NCBI GenBank assembly: GCA_023701125.1
Contig: JAMPXO010000019.1
Coordinates: 1-57,353, forward strand
Origin: Vicinamibacteria bacterium
GTDB taxonomy: Bacteria; Acidobacteriota; Vicinamibacteria; Fen-336
DNA length: 57,353 nucleotides
Direction of reading: 5' to 3'
In this document: positions 36,111 through 43,788 of the stretch, piece after piece
Layout: each line of letters opens with the position of its first letter
Position numbering within the stretch: the stretch's first letter is position 1
Translations under genes and position numbers: made by a program
The notes under the pieces: generated by a model
What the model was told of the DNA's origin: nothing
The model's input: the letters and a program-made list of their open reading frames with translations, nothing else
The model's database searches: none

Positions 36111-36551
36111 CTACGGCCGGGGCGGGGGGGGCACGACGTGGGTCGGCGGCAGCTTGACGAGCGCCTGTTCCAGCTTCTCGCGCACGCCGGCCTCGCTGGT
36201 GCGCTCGACTTCGTCGCGCACCCACTGCACGAACTCGTTCATCTCCTGGCGCATCTGCTCCATCTTGCGCCGCATGTTGAGCACGATCTCGACGCCCGCG
36301 AGGTTGACGCCGAGGTCGCGGGTCAGGCTCAGGATCACCTCGAGCTGCTTGAGGTCGTCCTCGGAGTAGAGCCGGGTGTTGCCGTCCGTGCGCGAGGGGG
36401 CGAGCAGCCCCTCGCGCTCGTACAGGCGCAGGGTCTGGGGGTGGATGCCGTAGCTCTTGGCGACCACGCTGATCATGTAGTACTTGCCGCCCGGTGCCGT
36501 CGCGCGCCCGTCTGCGTCCGGCGCCGCGGCCGGCCGGCGTCCCCGCGCCAT
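36111..36551 (-). CDS. hspR: HspR-type MerR-family heat-shock repressor
   Basis: 146 aa. The MerR helix-turn-helix reads YMISVVAKSYGIHPQTLRLY and EREGLLAPSRTDGNTRLYS, followed by DLKQLEVILSLTRDLGVNLAGVEIVL, all close to HspR. A coiled C terminus follows. HspR represses dnaK/dnaJ operons by binding HAIR repeats; a HAIR-like site lies at the dnaJ promoter upstream, so this is probably autoregulation. It is 5 bp after dnaJ. Confidence 0.9.
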   Translation of the reverse strand: MARGRRPAAAPDADGRATAPGGKYYMISVVAKSYGIHPQTLRLYEREGLLAPSRTDGNTRLYSEDDLKQLEVILSLTRDLGVNLAGVEIVLNMRRKMEQMRQEMNEFVQWVRDEVERTSEAGVREKLEQALVKLPPTHVVPPPPRP

Positions 36552-36556
36552 CTCGC

Positions 36557-37630
36557 CTACCCCTTTCCGCCGAGCGCGCGCCGCGGGTCCTGCGGGTGCA
36601 GAAGGGCGAGTTCGCGCAACAACGCCCGGCCACGGTCGTCCACCACGGTCGGGATCTCGATCCGCACCTCGACGAACAGGTCGCCACGCCCGCCCTCCGG
36701 CCGCGGCGCGCCGCGCTTGCGCAGGCGGAAGCGCTGCCCGGCCTGGGTGCCCGCGGGCACCTCGATCACCACCGGGCCCCCGTCCGGCGTCGGCACGTCG
36801 ACGTGCGCGCCGCCGGCCGCCTCGAACATCGACAGCGGCACCACGCAGTGCAAGTCGTCGCCCTCACGGCGGAACAGCGGGTGCGAGCCGACCTCCAGCA
36901 CCAGCACGAAGTCGCCCGGCGGGCCGCCCAGCCGGCCCGCGTTGCCGCCGCCCGGGATGCGCAGGCGCTCACCCGGGCGCACGCCGGGCGGGATGCGCAC
37001 GTGCAGCCGCTCCGTGTGCAGCGAGCGGCCCTCGCCGGCGCAGTCGCCGCAACCGCGGCGGGTGACCCGGCCGCGGCCCGCGCAGTCCGGACACGCGCGG
37101 CTGAACACCAGGTGGCCGCGGCGCGCCCGCAGCGACCCGGTGCCGCGACAGCGACGGCACGGCTGCGGGTCGAGCTCCACCTCGCCGATCCCGCCGCAGG
37201 CCGGGCAGGACTCGAAGCGCACGACCTCGAGCGAGCGCTCGGCCCCGCGCATCGACTCCTCGAACGAGACGTGGGCCGCCTGCTCGAGATCCTCGCCGCG
37301 GGCCATCGCGCGCTCGGCGCGCGGTGTCGCGAAGATCTCGCCGAAGCTGACCTCGCCGCCGCCGCGGGCGACCGAGAAGTCGAAACCCTCGAAGCCGACC
37401 TGGGGCACCGGGTCGGCGACCACCACTGGTTCCCCGCTGTCGTACCGCGCGCGGCGGTCCGGGTTGCCGAGCACGCCGAAGGCGCGCGAGACCGCGCCAT
37501 ACTGTTCGGCGGCGACCGCGTCGCCGGGGTTGAGGTCGGGATGCAGCGAGCGCGCGAGGCGCTTGTAGGCGCGCTGGATCTCGGCCGCGCTCGCGGCCCG
37601 TCGCACTCCGAGCAGGGCGTAGAGGTCCAT
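36557..37630 (-). CDS. dnaJ: DnaJ co-chaperone
   Basis: 357 aa. J domain with HPD (SLHPDLNP, about 30), four zinc repeats (CPACGGIG, CRRCRGTG, CPDCAGRG, CGDCAGEG), and substrate-binding domains (VRIPPGVRPGERLRIPGGG, PLFRREGDDLHC, VEVPAGTQ-like region). It stimulates DnaK, which is not in the window. It forms an operon with hspR. Confidence 0.93.
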   Translation of the reverse strand: MDLYALLGVRRAASAAEIQRAYKRLARSLHPDLNPGDAVAAEQYGAVSRAFGVLGNPDRRARYDSGEPVVVADPVPQVGFEGFDFSVARGGGEVSFGEIFATPRAERAMARGEDLEQAAHVSFEESMRGAERSLEVVRFESCPACGGIGEVELDPQPCRRCRGTGSLRARRGHLVFSRACPDCAGRGRVTRRGCGDCAGEGRSLHTERLHVRIPPGVRPGERLRIPGGGNAGRLGGPPGDFVLVLEVGSHPLFRREGDDLHCVVPLSMFEAAGGAHVDVPTPDGGPVVIEVPAGTQAGQRFRLRKRGAPRPEGGRGDLFVEVRIEIPTVVDDRGRALLRELALLHPQDPRRALGGKG

Positions 37631-37642
37631 GGCTCTGATTCG

Positions 37643-37673
37643 ATGCTAGAAAGTTGAGTCCCCTATTGTCAAC
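37643..37673 (-). promoter_or_regulatory. dnaJ-hspR promoter with HAIR-like operator
   Basis: Minus strand: -35 TTGACA (37667-37672), 18-bp spacer, -10 TAGCAT (37643-37648), 12 nt before the dnaJ ATG. Overlapping the -35 is GTTGAGT-N7-TGTCAAC (37653-37673), 21 bp. This is the size and spacing of the HspR operator CTTGAGT-N7-ACTCAAG, with one arm matching 6 of 7. Confidence 0.75.
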
Positions 37674-38490
37674 CTTTGGCTCGGTCCGGACCTGGGAAAT
37701 CGCCGCCGGGGACAGTCGCGAGCGGGCGCCCAGCGCGGGCCTGAACGCGGCGGCTGCCGACCTGCCCGATGGCGCCTACACCACGCTGCGCACGTACGGG
37801 GGTGCCCGGCTGCTCCGCATCGACGCCCACTTCCAGCGGCTCGAGGAGTCCGCGGCGCTCGAGGGCCAGCCCGGCCGCATCGACGAGGCGGCGGCGCGGC
37901 GTGGGTTGCGCGACGCGCTCGCGGCCTGCGGCCACGCCGAGTCGCGGCTGCGGCTCACCTTCGCCCCGCCGAAGCTGTTCGTCTCGGTCGAAGCCTTCGC
38001 GCCGCTGCCCGACGCGCTCTACGAGCAGGGCGTCGCCTGCTCCGTGCTGCCGGTCCACCGCGCCAACCCGCACGCCAAGGACACCCGCTTCATCGCCACC
38101 GCCGACGCGGCCTACCGCAGCCTGCCCGCGGGCGTGCACGAGGGGCTGATGGTCGCGGAGGACGGCGCCTTGCTGGAGGGCCTGTCGAGCAACTTCTTCG
38201 CGATCGCGAAGGGCGCGCTGCGCACCGAAGACGAGCGCGTGCTGCACGGGGTGACGCGGGCGCTGGTGCTGGAGATCGCCGCCGGCCTCGTCCCGCGCGG
38301 GGCCGGCCCGGTGCGGCTGGACGAGTTGCCCGCCGTCCAGGAGGCGTTCGTCACCTCGGTCTCGCGCGGCGTGCTGCCGGTGGTGCGGATCGACGGCCAG
38401 GCCCTGGGCGACGGCCACCCGGGACCGGTCACCCGCGAGCTGCTGCGCCGCCTCCGCGACCTGGAGCAGCGCGAGGCCGCCGAGGCCTGA
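37654..38490 (+). CDS. Class IV aminotransferase (PabC/IlvE/D-Ala type)
   Basis: A 278 aa PLP fold-type IV enzyme. DGAYTTLRTYGGARLLRIDAH, the Lys in NPHAKDTRFIATA, EGLMVAEDGALLEGLSSNFF and VTSVSRGVLPVVRIDG follow the family pattern, so it is either an aminodeoxychorismate lyase or an amino-acid aminotransferase. The start is unclear: TTG at 37654 or 37666, both within the dnaJ promoter region, with no ATG near and no good ribosome binding site. Confidence 0.75.
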   Translation: MSPLLSTFGSVRTWEIAAGDSRERAPSAGLNAAAADLPDGAYTTLRTYGGARLLRIDAHFQRLEESAALEGQPGRIDEAAARRGLRDALAACGHAESRLRLTFAPPKLFVSVEAFAPLPDALYEQGVACSVLPVHRANPHAKDTRFIATADAAYRSLPAGVHEGLMVAEDGALLEGLSSNFFAIAKGALRTEDERVLHGVTRALVLEIAAGLVPRGAGPVRLDELPAVQEAFVTSVSRGVLPVVRIDGQALGDGHPGPVTRELLRRLRDLEQREAAEA

Positions 38491-38501
38491 CGCCCGCCCC
38501 G

Positions 38502-38843
38502 TTACGCGTCGCCGGGTGGCGCGCAGATCACCACGGTCGTGTCCATCACCTCGACCAGGCCGTGGCGGACCATCTCCCGCACCCGCGGCAGCACGCGCTC
38601 GATGGCCGCGGCCTCGTCGACGACCTCGATCCGGACCGGCAGCGAGGAGGCGAGGTCGAGCAGGTCGAGGGTGCGGATGCTGCCACGGCCGGTGAAGCCG
38701 GCCATCGCCCGCAGCACCGTGGCCCCGGCCAGGTGCTCGCGGCGGAACAACTCGAGCAACGCGTTGCAGAGGCTGTGGTGCTCGAAGCGGTCGGACTCGT
38801 TGACGGTGACGATCAGCTTGCGGGCGGGGCCGGGATGCAGCAT
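38502..38843 (-). CDS. DUF190 family protein
   Basis: 113 aa, PII-like ferredoxin fold: KLIVTVNESDRFEHHSLCNALLELFRREHLAGATVLRAMAGFTGRG, then SLPVRIEVVDEAAAIERVLP. DUF190 genes commonly sit beside crcB, as here, and are thought to help fluoride export or its control. It is 11 bp after crcB. Confidence 0.85.
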   Translation of the reverse strand: MLHPGPARKLIVTVNESDRFEHHSLCNALLELFRREHLAGATVLRAMAGFTGRGSIRTLDLLDLASSLPVRIEVVDEAAAIERVLPRVREMVRHGLVEVMDTTVVICAPPGDA

Positions 38844-38854
38844 GAAGACCTCCG

Positions 38855-39235
38855 TCAGCGGGCCAGCGCCGCGCCCAGGCGCAGCGCGACGAGGCCCGCG
38901 GCCAGCGAGACGAACACGTTGAGCAGGGCCGTCACGAACGCGCCCTGCTCGAGCAGGCGGCTCGTCTCGTACTCGAACGTGGAGAAGGTGGTGAACGCGC
39001 CGAGCACGCCGGTCGCCAGCGCCAGCCGCGTCAGCGGGTCGAACCCGCCGCGCTCGGCGCCGAAGGCCACCACCATGCCCAGCACGAACGAGCCCGTGAC
39101 GTTGACCAGGAAGGTGGCGAGCGGAAACTCGCCGTGCCACGCCCGCGCCACCAGCAGCGACACGGCGTATCGCAGCATCGCCCCGATCGCGCCGCCGGCG
39201 GCGACGGCCAGGAAGCGGGTCAGCGTCTCGCCCAT
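38855..39235 (-). CDS. crcB: CrcB/Fluc fluoride channel
   Basis: 126 aa, four membrane helices. GGAIGAMLRYAVSLL, FPLATFLVNVTGSFVLG (the Asn of the pore) and TGVLGAFTTFSTFEYE (the Phe box) are diagnostic. It works as a dual-topology dimer to let fluoride out. The ATG overlaps the stop of the preceding membrane protein gene by one base. Confidence 0.93.
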   Translation of the reverse strand: MGETLTRFLAVAAGGAIGAMLRYAVSLLVARAWHGEFPLATFLVNVTGSFVLGMVVAFGAERGGFDPLTRLALATGVLGAFTTFSTFEYETSRLLEQGAFVTALLNVFVSLAAGLVALRLGAALAR

Positions 39236-41211
39236 CAGCGCTCCCTCCGCAGCTCGACGCGATCGACCGCGGCCGCCGTGTTGCGTCCGCCCCAGCCGGG
39301 AAGGTCCGCGCGGGCGGTGGCGGACCAGACGAGATCGAGCGGGTTGAAGCCGGGTTCGATCGCCGGCGCCGGGACGTCGAAGGCCAGCTCCTGCCAGTCG
39401 CCGGAAAGCACGCGCTCGCCGAGGTCGACGCCGCCCAGCCGCGCCCGCAACGTGACCTCGAGCTCGGGCGGTTCGGCCCGCGCCCGCAGCACCAGCGTCG
39501 CGGCCTGCGCGTGGCGGATCGGCAGCACCAGCCGCGAGCGGCGCCCGCGCGAGGAGCGGTAGTCGGCGGCCGGGTCGGCCGGGTACCAGCCGTCGCCCAC
39601 CGCCGCGTCCACCGCCGCCTCCTCGCGGCCGCCGAGGTCGAGCCGGCCGCGCAGCGACCACGGCCCGTCGTCGAGCCACACGCCGCGCAGGTTGTCGTAG
39701 GCGAGCAGCCACACCGGCCGCGGCAGCCACGAGCGCCAGCCGTCGACCGTGCGCCAGGCGACGTCGACCTGGGCCGCCGCCACCCGGTCGAGGGTCGCGC
39801 CCTGGTCCTTGTTGCCGACCAGGTTCGAGTTGTGGATGTAGGAGAACTGGTCGTTCCAGGCCCCGAGCGCCAGCAGGCCGAGCGCGGGCGCCAGCAGCGG
39901 GCGCCGCCGCAGGGCGTCGAGTGCTTCGCCGAGGCCGAGGCCGAACAGCGGCAGCAGGCACAGCAGTCGGCGCTGGCCGAACGCGTCCGAGCCCCACCAG
40001 TCGATCAGCAGGCCGTTGGCGAACGCGCACAGGCCCAGTCCGACGAAACAGAGCGCGGCCAGCACCCGGTCGCGGCGCAGCCAGCCGAACCAGCCGAGCA
40101 CCGCCACGGCGAACAGCGGGTGCCAGGTGAACAGGCCGTGCCGCGGCGAGAACAAGACCAGCAGCCACTGCGAGCCCGAGCTCGCGACCCAGTTCTGCTC
40201 GGCCGTGACCGCCAGGAACGACGTGCCATACATCGTGAGCCAGACGGCGAGTTGCAGCGCCGCCGCGGCCACGGGCACGGCGCAGAGGCGGCCGAGGTGG
40301 CCGACGAGGCCCGACGGGGGTTTGGAGGCGGAGGAGCTCCGTTCGCGACGTAGCCCCCATGGGACCGGTGACGGGCTTTGCCCGCCACCGGAACCCGATG
40401 GCCGGCGCAGCAGCAGGTCGAGGGCGGGGAGTGCCAGCAGCACGGCGTCCTGCGCGCGCACCAGCGACAGCAGCGCGCCGGCGGCGCCGACCGCGAGCCA
40501 GGCCCGGGGCCTGTCACCGTCGCGGGCCCGCAGCCACAGCCACACGAACAGGCAGGCGACGCCGGCCGAGGTCGCGTGCGACATGAACGCGTTGGCCGTC
40601 GCGTAGAAGCGCAGCGGGGTCGCGTACCAGAGCCCGAGTGCGGTCAGCACGGCCACCGCGCGGCCGAAGCGCGCGCGCAGCAGGGCCTCGACCAGCAGCA
40701 GGCCGGCGGCGGCCCAGGCGAACGAGAAGAGCGTGACGGCGGACTGGTACGGCGGCGAGAAGCCGTCGGCGGCTGGCCCGCCGGGCAGCAGCGCGCCCAG
40801 GTGGGCGACGAGAAACGCGGGCGACCAGGCGAGCGCCTGCCCCACCAGCACCCGGCTGGTGACGCCGACGCCGGGCGTGACCACCGGCTTCGCGCCGAGT
40901 CCGGCGTAGTCGTTGGCGAAGTCCAGGTCGAAGTCGAGCAGCGGCGAGCGCAGCAGCGCGTAGTACTCGAAGCCGTCGCCGCCGAGCCGGCCGTAGACCG
41001 CGGGCACCTCGAGCAGCAGCAGCCCGACCAGCAGCGCGCGCGGCGCGTCACACCAGCGCGCCCCGCCCGCCGCTGCGGCTGCCGCGGCCGCGAGCAGCGC
41101 CGCCAGCAGTGCCACGTTCGCCAGCAGCGCCGGTGCGCCGGAGTCGACGGCCGCGCGCGCGACGAGCGCGAGCAGGGCCGTGGCGAGCAGGACGCGGTCG
41201 GGGCGGCTCAT
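39235..41211 (-). CDS. Polytopic membrane protein, GT-C glycosyltransferase-like
   Basis: About 658 aa with 11-12 membrane segments and a soluble C terminus (from about 520). DGFEYYALLRSPLLDFDLDF near the first loop, PPYQSAVTLFSFAWAA and ATPLRFYATANAFMSH recall GT-C enzymes. A repeat copy is read in frame at residues 272-299 in a loop. ATG at 41211 or GTG at 41214; TAGACT lies 12 nt upstream of the GTG. It is similar in plan to 10699-13209. Confidence 0.65.
   Translation of the reverse strand: MSRPDRVLLATALLALVARAAVDSGAPALLANVALLAALLAAAAAAAAGGARWCDAPRALLVGLLLLEVPAVYGRLGGDGFEYYALLRSPLLDFDLDFANDYAGLGAKPVVTPGVGVTSRVLVGQALAWSPAFLVAHLGALLPGGPAADGFSPPYQSAVTLFSFAWAAAGLLLVEALLRARFGRAVAVLTALGLWYATPLRFYATANAFMSHATSAGVACLFVWLWLRARDGDRPRAWLAVGAAGALLSLVRAQDAVLLALPALDLLLRRPSGSGGGQSPSPVPWGLRRERSSSASKPPSGLVGHLGRLCAVPVAAAALQLAVWLTMYGTSFLAVTAEQNWVASSGSQWLLVLFSPRHGLFTWHPLFAVAVLGWFGWLRRDRVLAALCFVGLGLCAFANGLLIDWWGSDAFGQRRLLCLLPLFGLGLGEALDALRRRPLLAPALGLLALGAWNDQFSYIHNSNLVGNKDQGATLDRVAAAQVDVAWRTVDGWRSWLPRPVWLLAYDNLRGVWLDDGPWSLRGRLDLGGREEAAVDAAVGDGWYPADPAADYRSSRGRRSRLVLPIRHAQAATLVLRARAEPPELEVTLRARLGGVDLGERVLSGDWQELAFDVPAPAIEPGFNPLDLVWSATARADLPGWGGRNTAAAVDRVELRRER
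40316..40398 (-). repeat. Dispersed two-hairpin repeat, copy 5 (inside a gene)
   Basis: An 83-bp minus-strand copy in the sense direction of the host gene. Hairpin 1: CCGGTGGCGGGC, loop AAA, GCCCGTCACCGG. Second half: GGGGGCTACGTCGCGAACG to CCAAACCCCC. It encodes a Ser/Pro/Arg-rich loop (SPSPVPWGLRRERSSS) without breaking the frame. Confidence 0.85.
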
Positions 41212-41229
41212 CACAGGTCGGCGGTGAGT

Positions 41230-42672
41230 CTAGCCCTGCGGCGGCAGGGGTTCGGCGCGATGGACGCGATCGCGGCCGGCGCGCTTGGCCTCGTAGAGCG
41301 CACGATCGGCGCGGGCCAGCGCCGCCGGCACCGTCTCCCGCTCGAGGTCGACGACCGCGACGCCGAAGCTGGCGGTGACCTGCCGCTGCTCGCCCGCGTG
41401 GACGACGGGCTCCCGACGCAGCACCTCCGCCAGTCGCTGCACCGTCTCGACCGCGGCGTCTTCGGTCGTCATCGGCAGCACCACGGCGAACTCCTCGCCG
41501 CCCAGCCGGCCCAGCGCGTCCGACGAGCGCAGCTCCTGCCGGCAGCGGGCGGAGACCGCGACCAGCACGGCATCGCCGAAGGCGTGGCCGTGGGCGTCGT
41601 TGATCGCCTTGAAGTGGTCGATGTCGAAGGCCGCCACCGCCAGCGGCGTGCCGAAGCGACGTGCGCGCTCGAGCTCGCGCTCGCCGACCTCGAAGAAGTG
41701 GGCGCGGGTGTGGGCGCCCGTCAGCGAGTCGTGGGTCAGCCGCAGCCGCAACTGCTGGTTCTCCGAGTAGAGCACCGGCACCGCCAGCCCGAAGCAGGCG
41801 CTGCCGGCCAGGATCATCATCGCGAACTGGTAGCTCTGCTCGTGCAGGCCCGGCCCCAGCGCGGCGCCGGTGCCGGCGATCGCCGTGCTGAGCGCGGCGA
41901 TCGCGGCGTAGGTGCGCACGGCGCCCTCGGTGTGGGCGATCCAGGTCAGCGGCACGATGCCGAAGAACACGAGGTGGGACCCCGCCAGTGCCTGCACGGG
42001 CGAGCCGGCCACGACCAGCGCCGAGCCGGCAAGCGGCAGCAGGCACAGCCCCAGCTTGAACGCGAAGCCGCGCGCCCCGCTCCCCACCGGCGTGACCCGG
42101 GCGTGGACGTAGAGCCGCTCCGGCGCGTCGACCCGCAGGCGGTCGAGCAGCGCGCCGAGTCCGACCGCGAGCAGCGGCGTCAGCGCGATCACCGCCACGG
42201 CGTCGCCGAGCCAGAACGGCAGCAGCGCCGTTCTGGCCTCCGCCGCCGTGAGCGCGCCGGTCACCACCAGCGCGCCGAGGCCCGCCACGGTGGCGAGCAG
42301 GGCGGTCGCGGGCCCCACCAAAAGAAAGGCGCTGACCGCGCGCGGCGACGGGCGCTCGACGCCGAAGCGGATCAGCACCCGGGCGCCCGCGAGGTAGGAG
42401 AAGCCGTGCGCTGCGCCGTAGGCGAGGCCGGTGACGAGGCGCTCGGCCCACGGCCGCGGGTCCCCGTTGAACAGCGCGCCCGCGGTGCCAGCCGCGACGG
42501 CGATCAGGATGCCCGGCAACCCGCGCCAACCGAGGATCACGCCGACCGCGAACGCGAGGCCGGCCGGCGGGAACCACAGGCTCGCGTAGGGCGAGTGCTC
42601 CTGGACCCGGGCGAGCAGGGCGAGGCCCGTCCAGGCCAGGCCGATCACGACGTGGACCAGCAGGCGCCTCAC
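41230..42672 (-). CDS. Diguanylate cyclase with MASE1-like membrane sensor
   Basis: 480 aa. Eight or so membrane segments (1-305) resemble MASE1 (SLWFPPAGLAFAVGVILGWR, PFWLGDAVAVIALTPLLAVG). The GGDEF domain follows: RLRLTHDSLTGAHTRAHFFE, DIDHFKAINDAHGHAFGD and RLGGEEFAVVLP (active-site GGEEF at 391-395), with a product-inhibition RSSD five residues ahead. It should make cyclic di-GMP. The GTG start overlaps the nitroreductase stop (GTGA). Confidence 0.88.
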   Translation of the reverse strand: MRRLLVHVVIGLAWTGLALLARVQEHSPYASLWFPPAGLAFAVGVILGWRGLPGILIAVAAGTAGALFNGDPRPWAERLVTGLAYGAAHGFSYLAGARVLIRFGVERPSPRAVSAFLLVGPATALLATVAGLGALVVTGALTAAEARTALLPFWLGDAVAVIALTPLLAVGLGALLDRLRVDAPERLYVHARVTPVGSGARGFAFKLGLCLLPLAGSALVVAGSPVQALAGSHLVFFGIVPLTWIAHTEGAVRTYAAIAALSTAIAGTGAALGPGLHEQSYQFAMMILAGSACFGLAVPVLYSENQQLRLRLTHDSLTGAHTRAHFFEVGERELERARRFGTPLAVAAFDIDHFKAINDAHGHAFGDAVLVAVSARCRQELRSSDALGRLGGEEFAVVLPMTTEDAAVETVQRLAEVLRREPVVHAGEQRQVTASFGVAVVDLERETVPAALARADRALYEAKRAGRDRVHRAEPLPPQG

Positions 42673-43403
42673 GGCCGGGCGCCGAGCAGCAGCGCGTCGA
42701 CCTCGGCGCGGCCCGGGTCGTAGCTGTTGACGGCGTGTTCGCTGGGCCAGCCGAGCGACATCCCGCACAGCAGCTTCCAGCCCGGCGGCACGTCGAACTC
42801 GCGGCGCACGGGGCCGGCGAACAGCGCCAGGGCACCCTGGGCGCAGGTGCCGAGGCCACGGGCGTGGGCGGCCAGTGCCAGCGACTGCAGGAAGAAGCCG
42901 GCGTCGAGGACGGAGTACGTGGCGAGCGCCTCGTGGACGAAGGCGAAGATCGCGCACGGCGCACCGAAGAACTCGTAGTTGCGGCGCATCTGCCGCTCGC
43001 GGGCGTCGTGGTCGGAGCGCTCGATGCCGAGCCGGGCGTACAGGCCGTAGCCGCTGCGGCGGCGAGCCTCGACCAGCTCGTCGGGATAGCGCGTGCGCGG
43101 GTCGAAGTCGAAGTCGGGCAGCCCGCGCCGGGTCACCAGCGCCCGCAGCTTCGACAGCGGCCCCGAACGCTGCAGCCGACGCGCCTCGTCGTAGCGACGC
43201 GGCAGCTCCGCGGCCAGCCGGTCGCGGACCGCGCCGGTCGCGATCGCCAGCCGGTAGGGCTGGGTGTTGGACCACGAAGGGGCGTGGCGCGCGTCGTCGA
43301 TCAGCTCGCGCAGCAGCGACTCCGGCACCGGCCGCGAGTCGAAGTCGCGGGTCGAACGGCGGCGGCGCAGCAGCCGTCCTAGGACGGCCGCGTCGGCAGT
43401 CAC
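42669..43403 (-). CDS. Nitroreductase family protein
   Basis: 244 aa FMN-dependent oxidoreductase: RRRSTRDFDSRPVPESLLREL and APSWSNTQPYRLAI at the start bind FMN, and GLGTCAQGALALF and PPGWKLLCGMSLGWPSE are in the second half. The substrate is unknown (nitro-compounds, quinones or flavin). GTG start, GTGA overlap with queD. Confidence 0.85.
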   Translation of the reverse strand: MTADAAVLGRLLRRRRSTRDFDSRPVPESLLRELIDDARHAPSWSNTQPYRLAIATGAVRDRLAAELPRRYDEARRLQRSGPLSKLRALVTRRGLPDFDFDPRTRYPDELVEARRRSGYGLYARLGIERSDHDARERQMRRNYEFFGAPCAIFAFVHEALATYSVLDAGFFLQSLALAAHARGLGTCAQGALALFAGPVRREFDVPPGWKLLCGMSLGWPSEHAVNSYDPGRAEVDALLLGARP

Positions 43404-43726
43404 ATCTCGGCCCACTTGCCGCGCCCCTCGTAGACGCGCAGCGTCAGGGGAAACGGGATCTCCTTGCGCAGCTCGCCGGCCAGCAGGGCGCAGATGTTCT
43501 CGACCGACGGATAGTCGAGGAAGTCGTTCCAGTCGTGGTGGTCGTAGCGATCGAGCACCGCGCGGGCCTTCTTCTTGAGGTCGGCGAAGTCGACCACCAT
43601 GCCACCTTTCGCCTCGCCCTCGATGACGAGTTCGACGGTGTAGGTGTGGCCGTGGTTCCGGCCGCACTTGGCGTGGTCCGGCAGGTGGTGGGCACAATCG
43701 ATGGTGAGCGTGACGCCGAGGCGCAT
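43400..43726 (-). CDS. queD: QueD-like 6-carboxytetrahydropterin synthase
   Basis: 108 aa, short T-fold enzyme. The zinc His (AHHL at 12-15, and H25, H27 in CGRNHGHTY) and catalytic C21 are present, followed by GMVVDFADLK, LDRYDHHDWNDF and YPSVENICALLAGEL. It is likely in queuosine or pterin synthesis, though no other queuosine genes are near. The promoter is at 43739-43767. Confidence 0.9.
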   Translation of the reverse strand: MRLGVTLTIDCAHHLPDHAKCGRNHGHTYTVELVIEGEAKGGMVVDFADLKKKARAVLDRYDHHDWNDFLDYPSVENICALLAGELRKEIPFPLTLRVYEGRGKWAEM

Positions 43727-43738
43727 GGTCTTGCTGGA

Positions 43739-43767
43739 AGACTACCCCCCCGCGGCCGCGGCGCCAA
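43739..43767 (-). promoter_or_regulatory. Promoter of queD-nitroreductase-cyclase operon
   Basis: Minus strand: TTGGCG (43762-43767), 17-bp spacer, TAGTCT (43739-43744), 12 nt before the ATG. No Shine-Dalgarno is seen. Confidence 0.6.
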
Positions 43768-43788
43768 GGACGGGGCCGGCCAGGCGGG

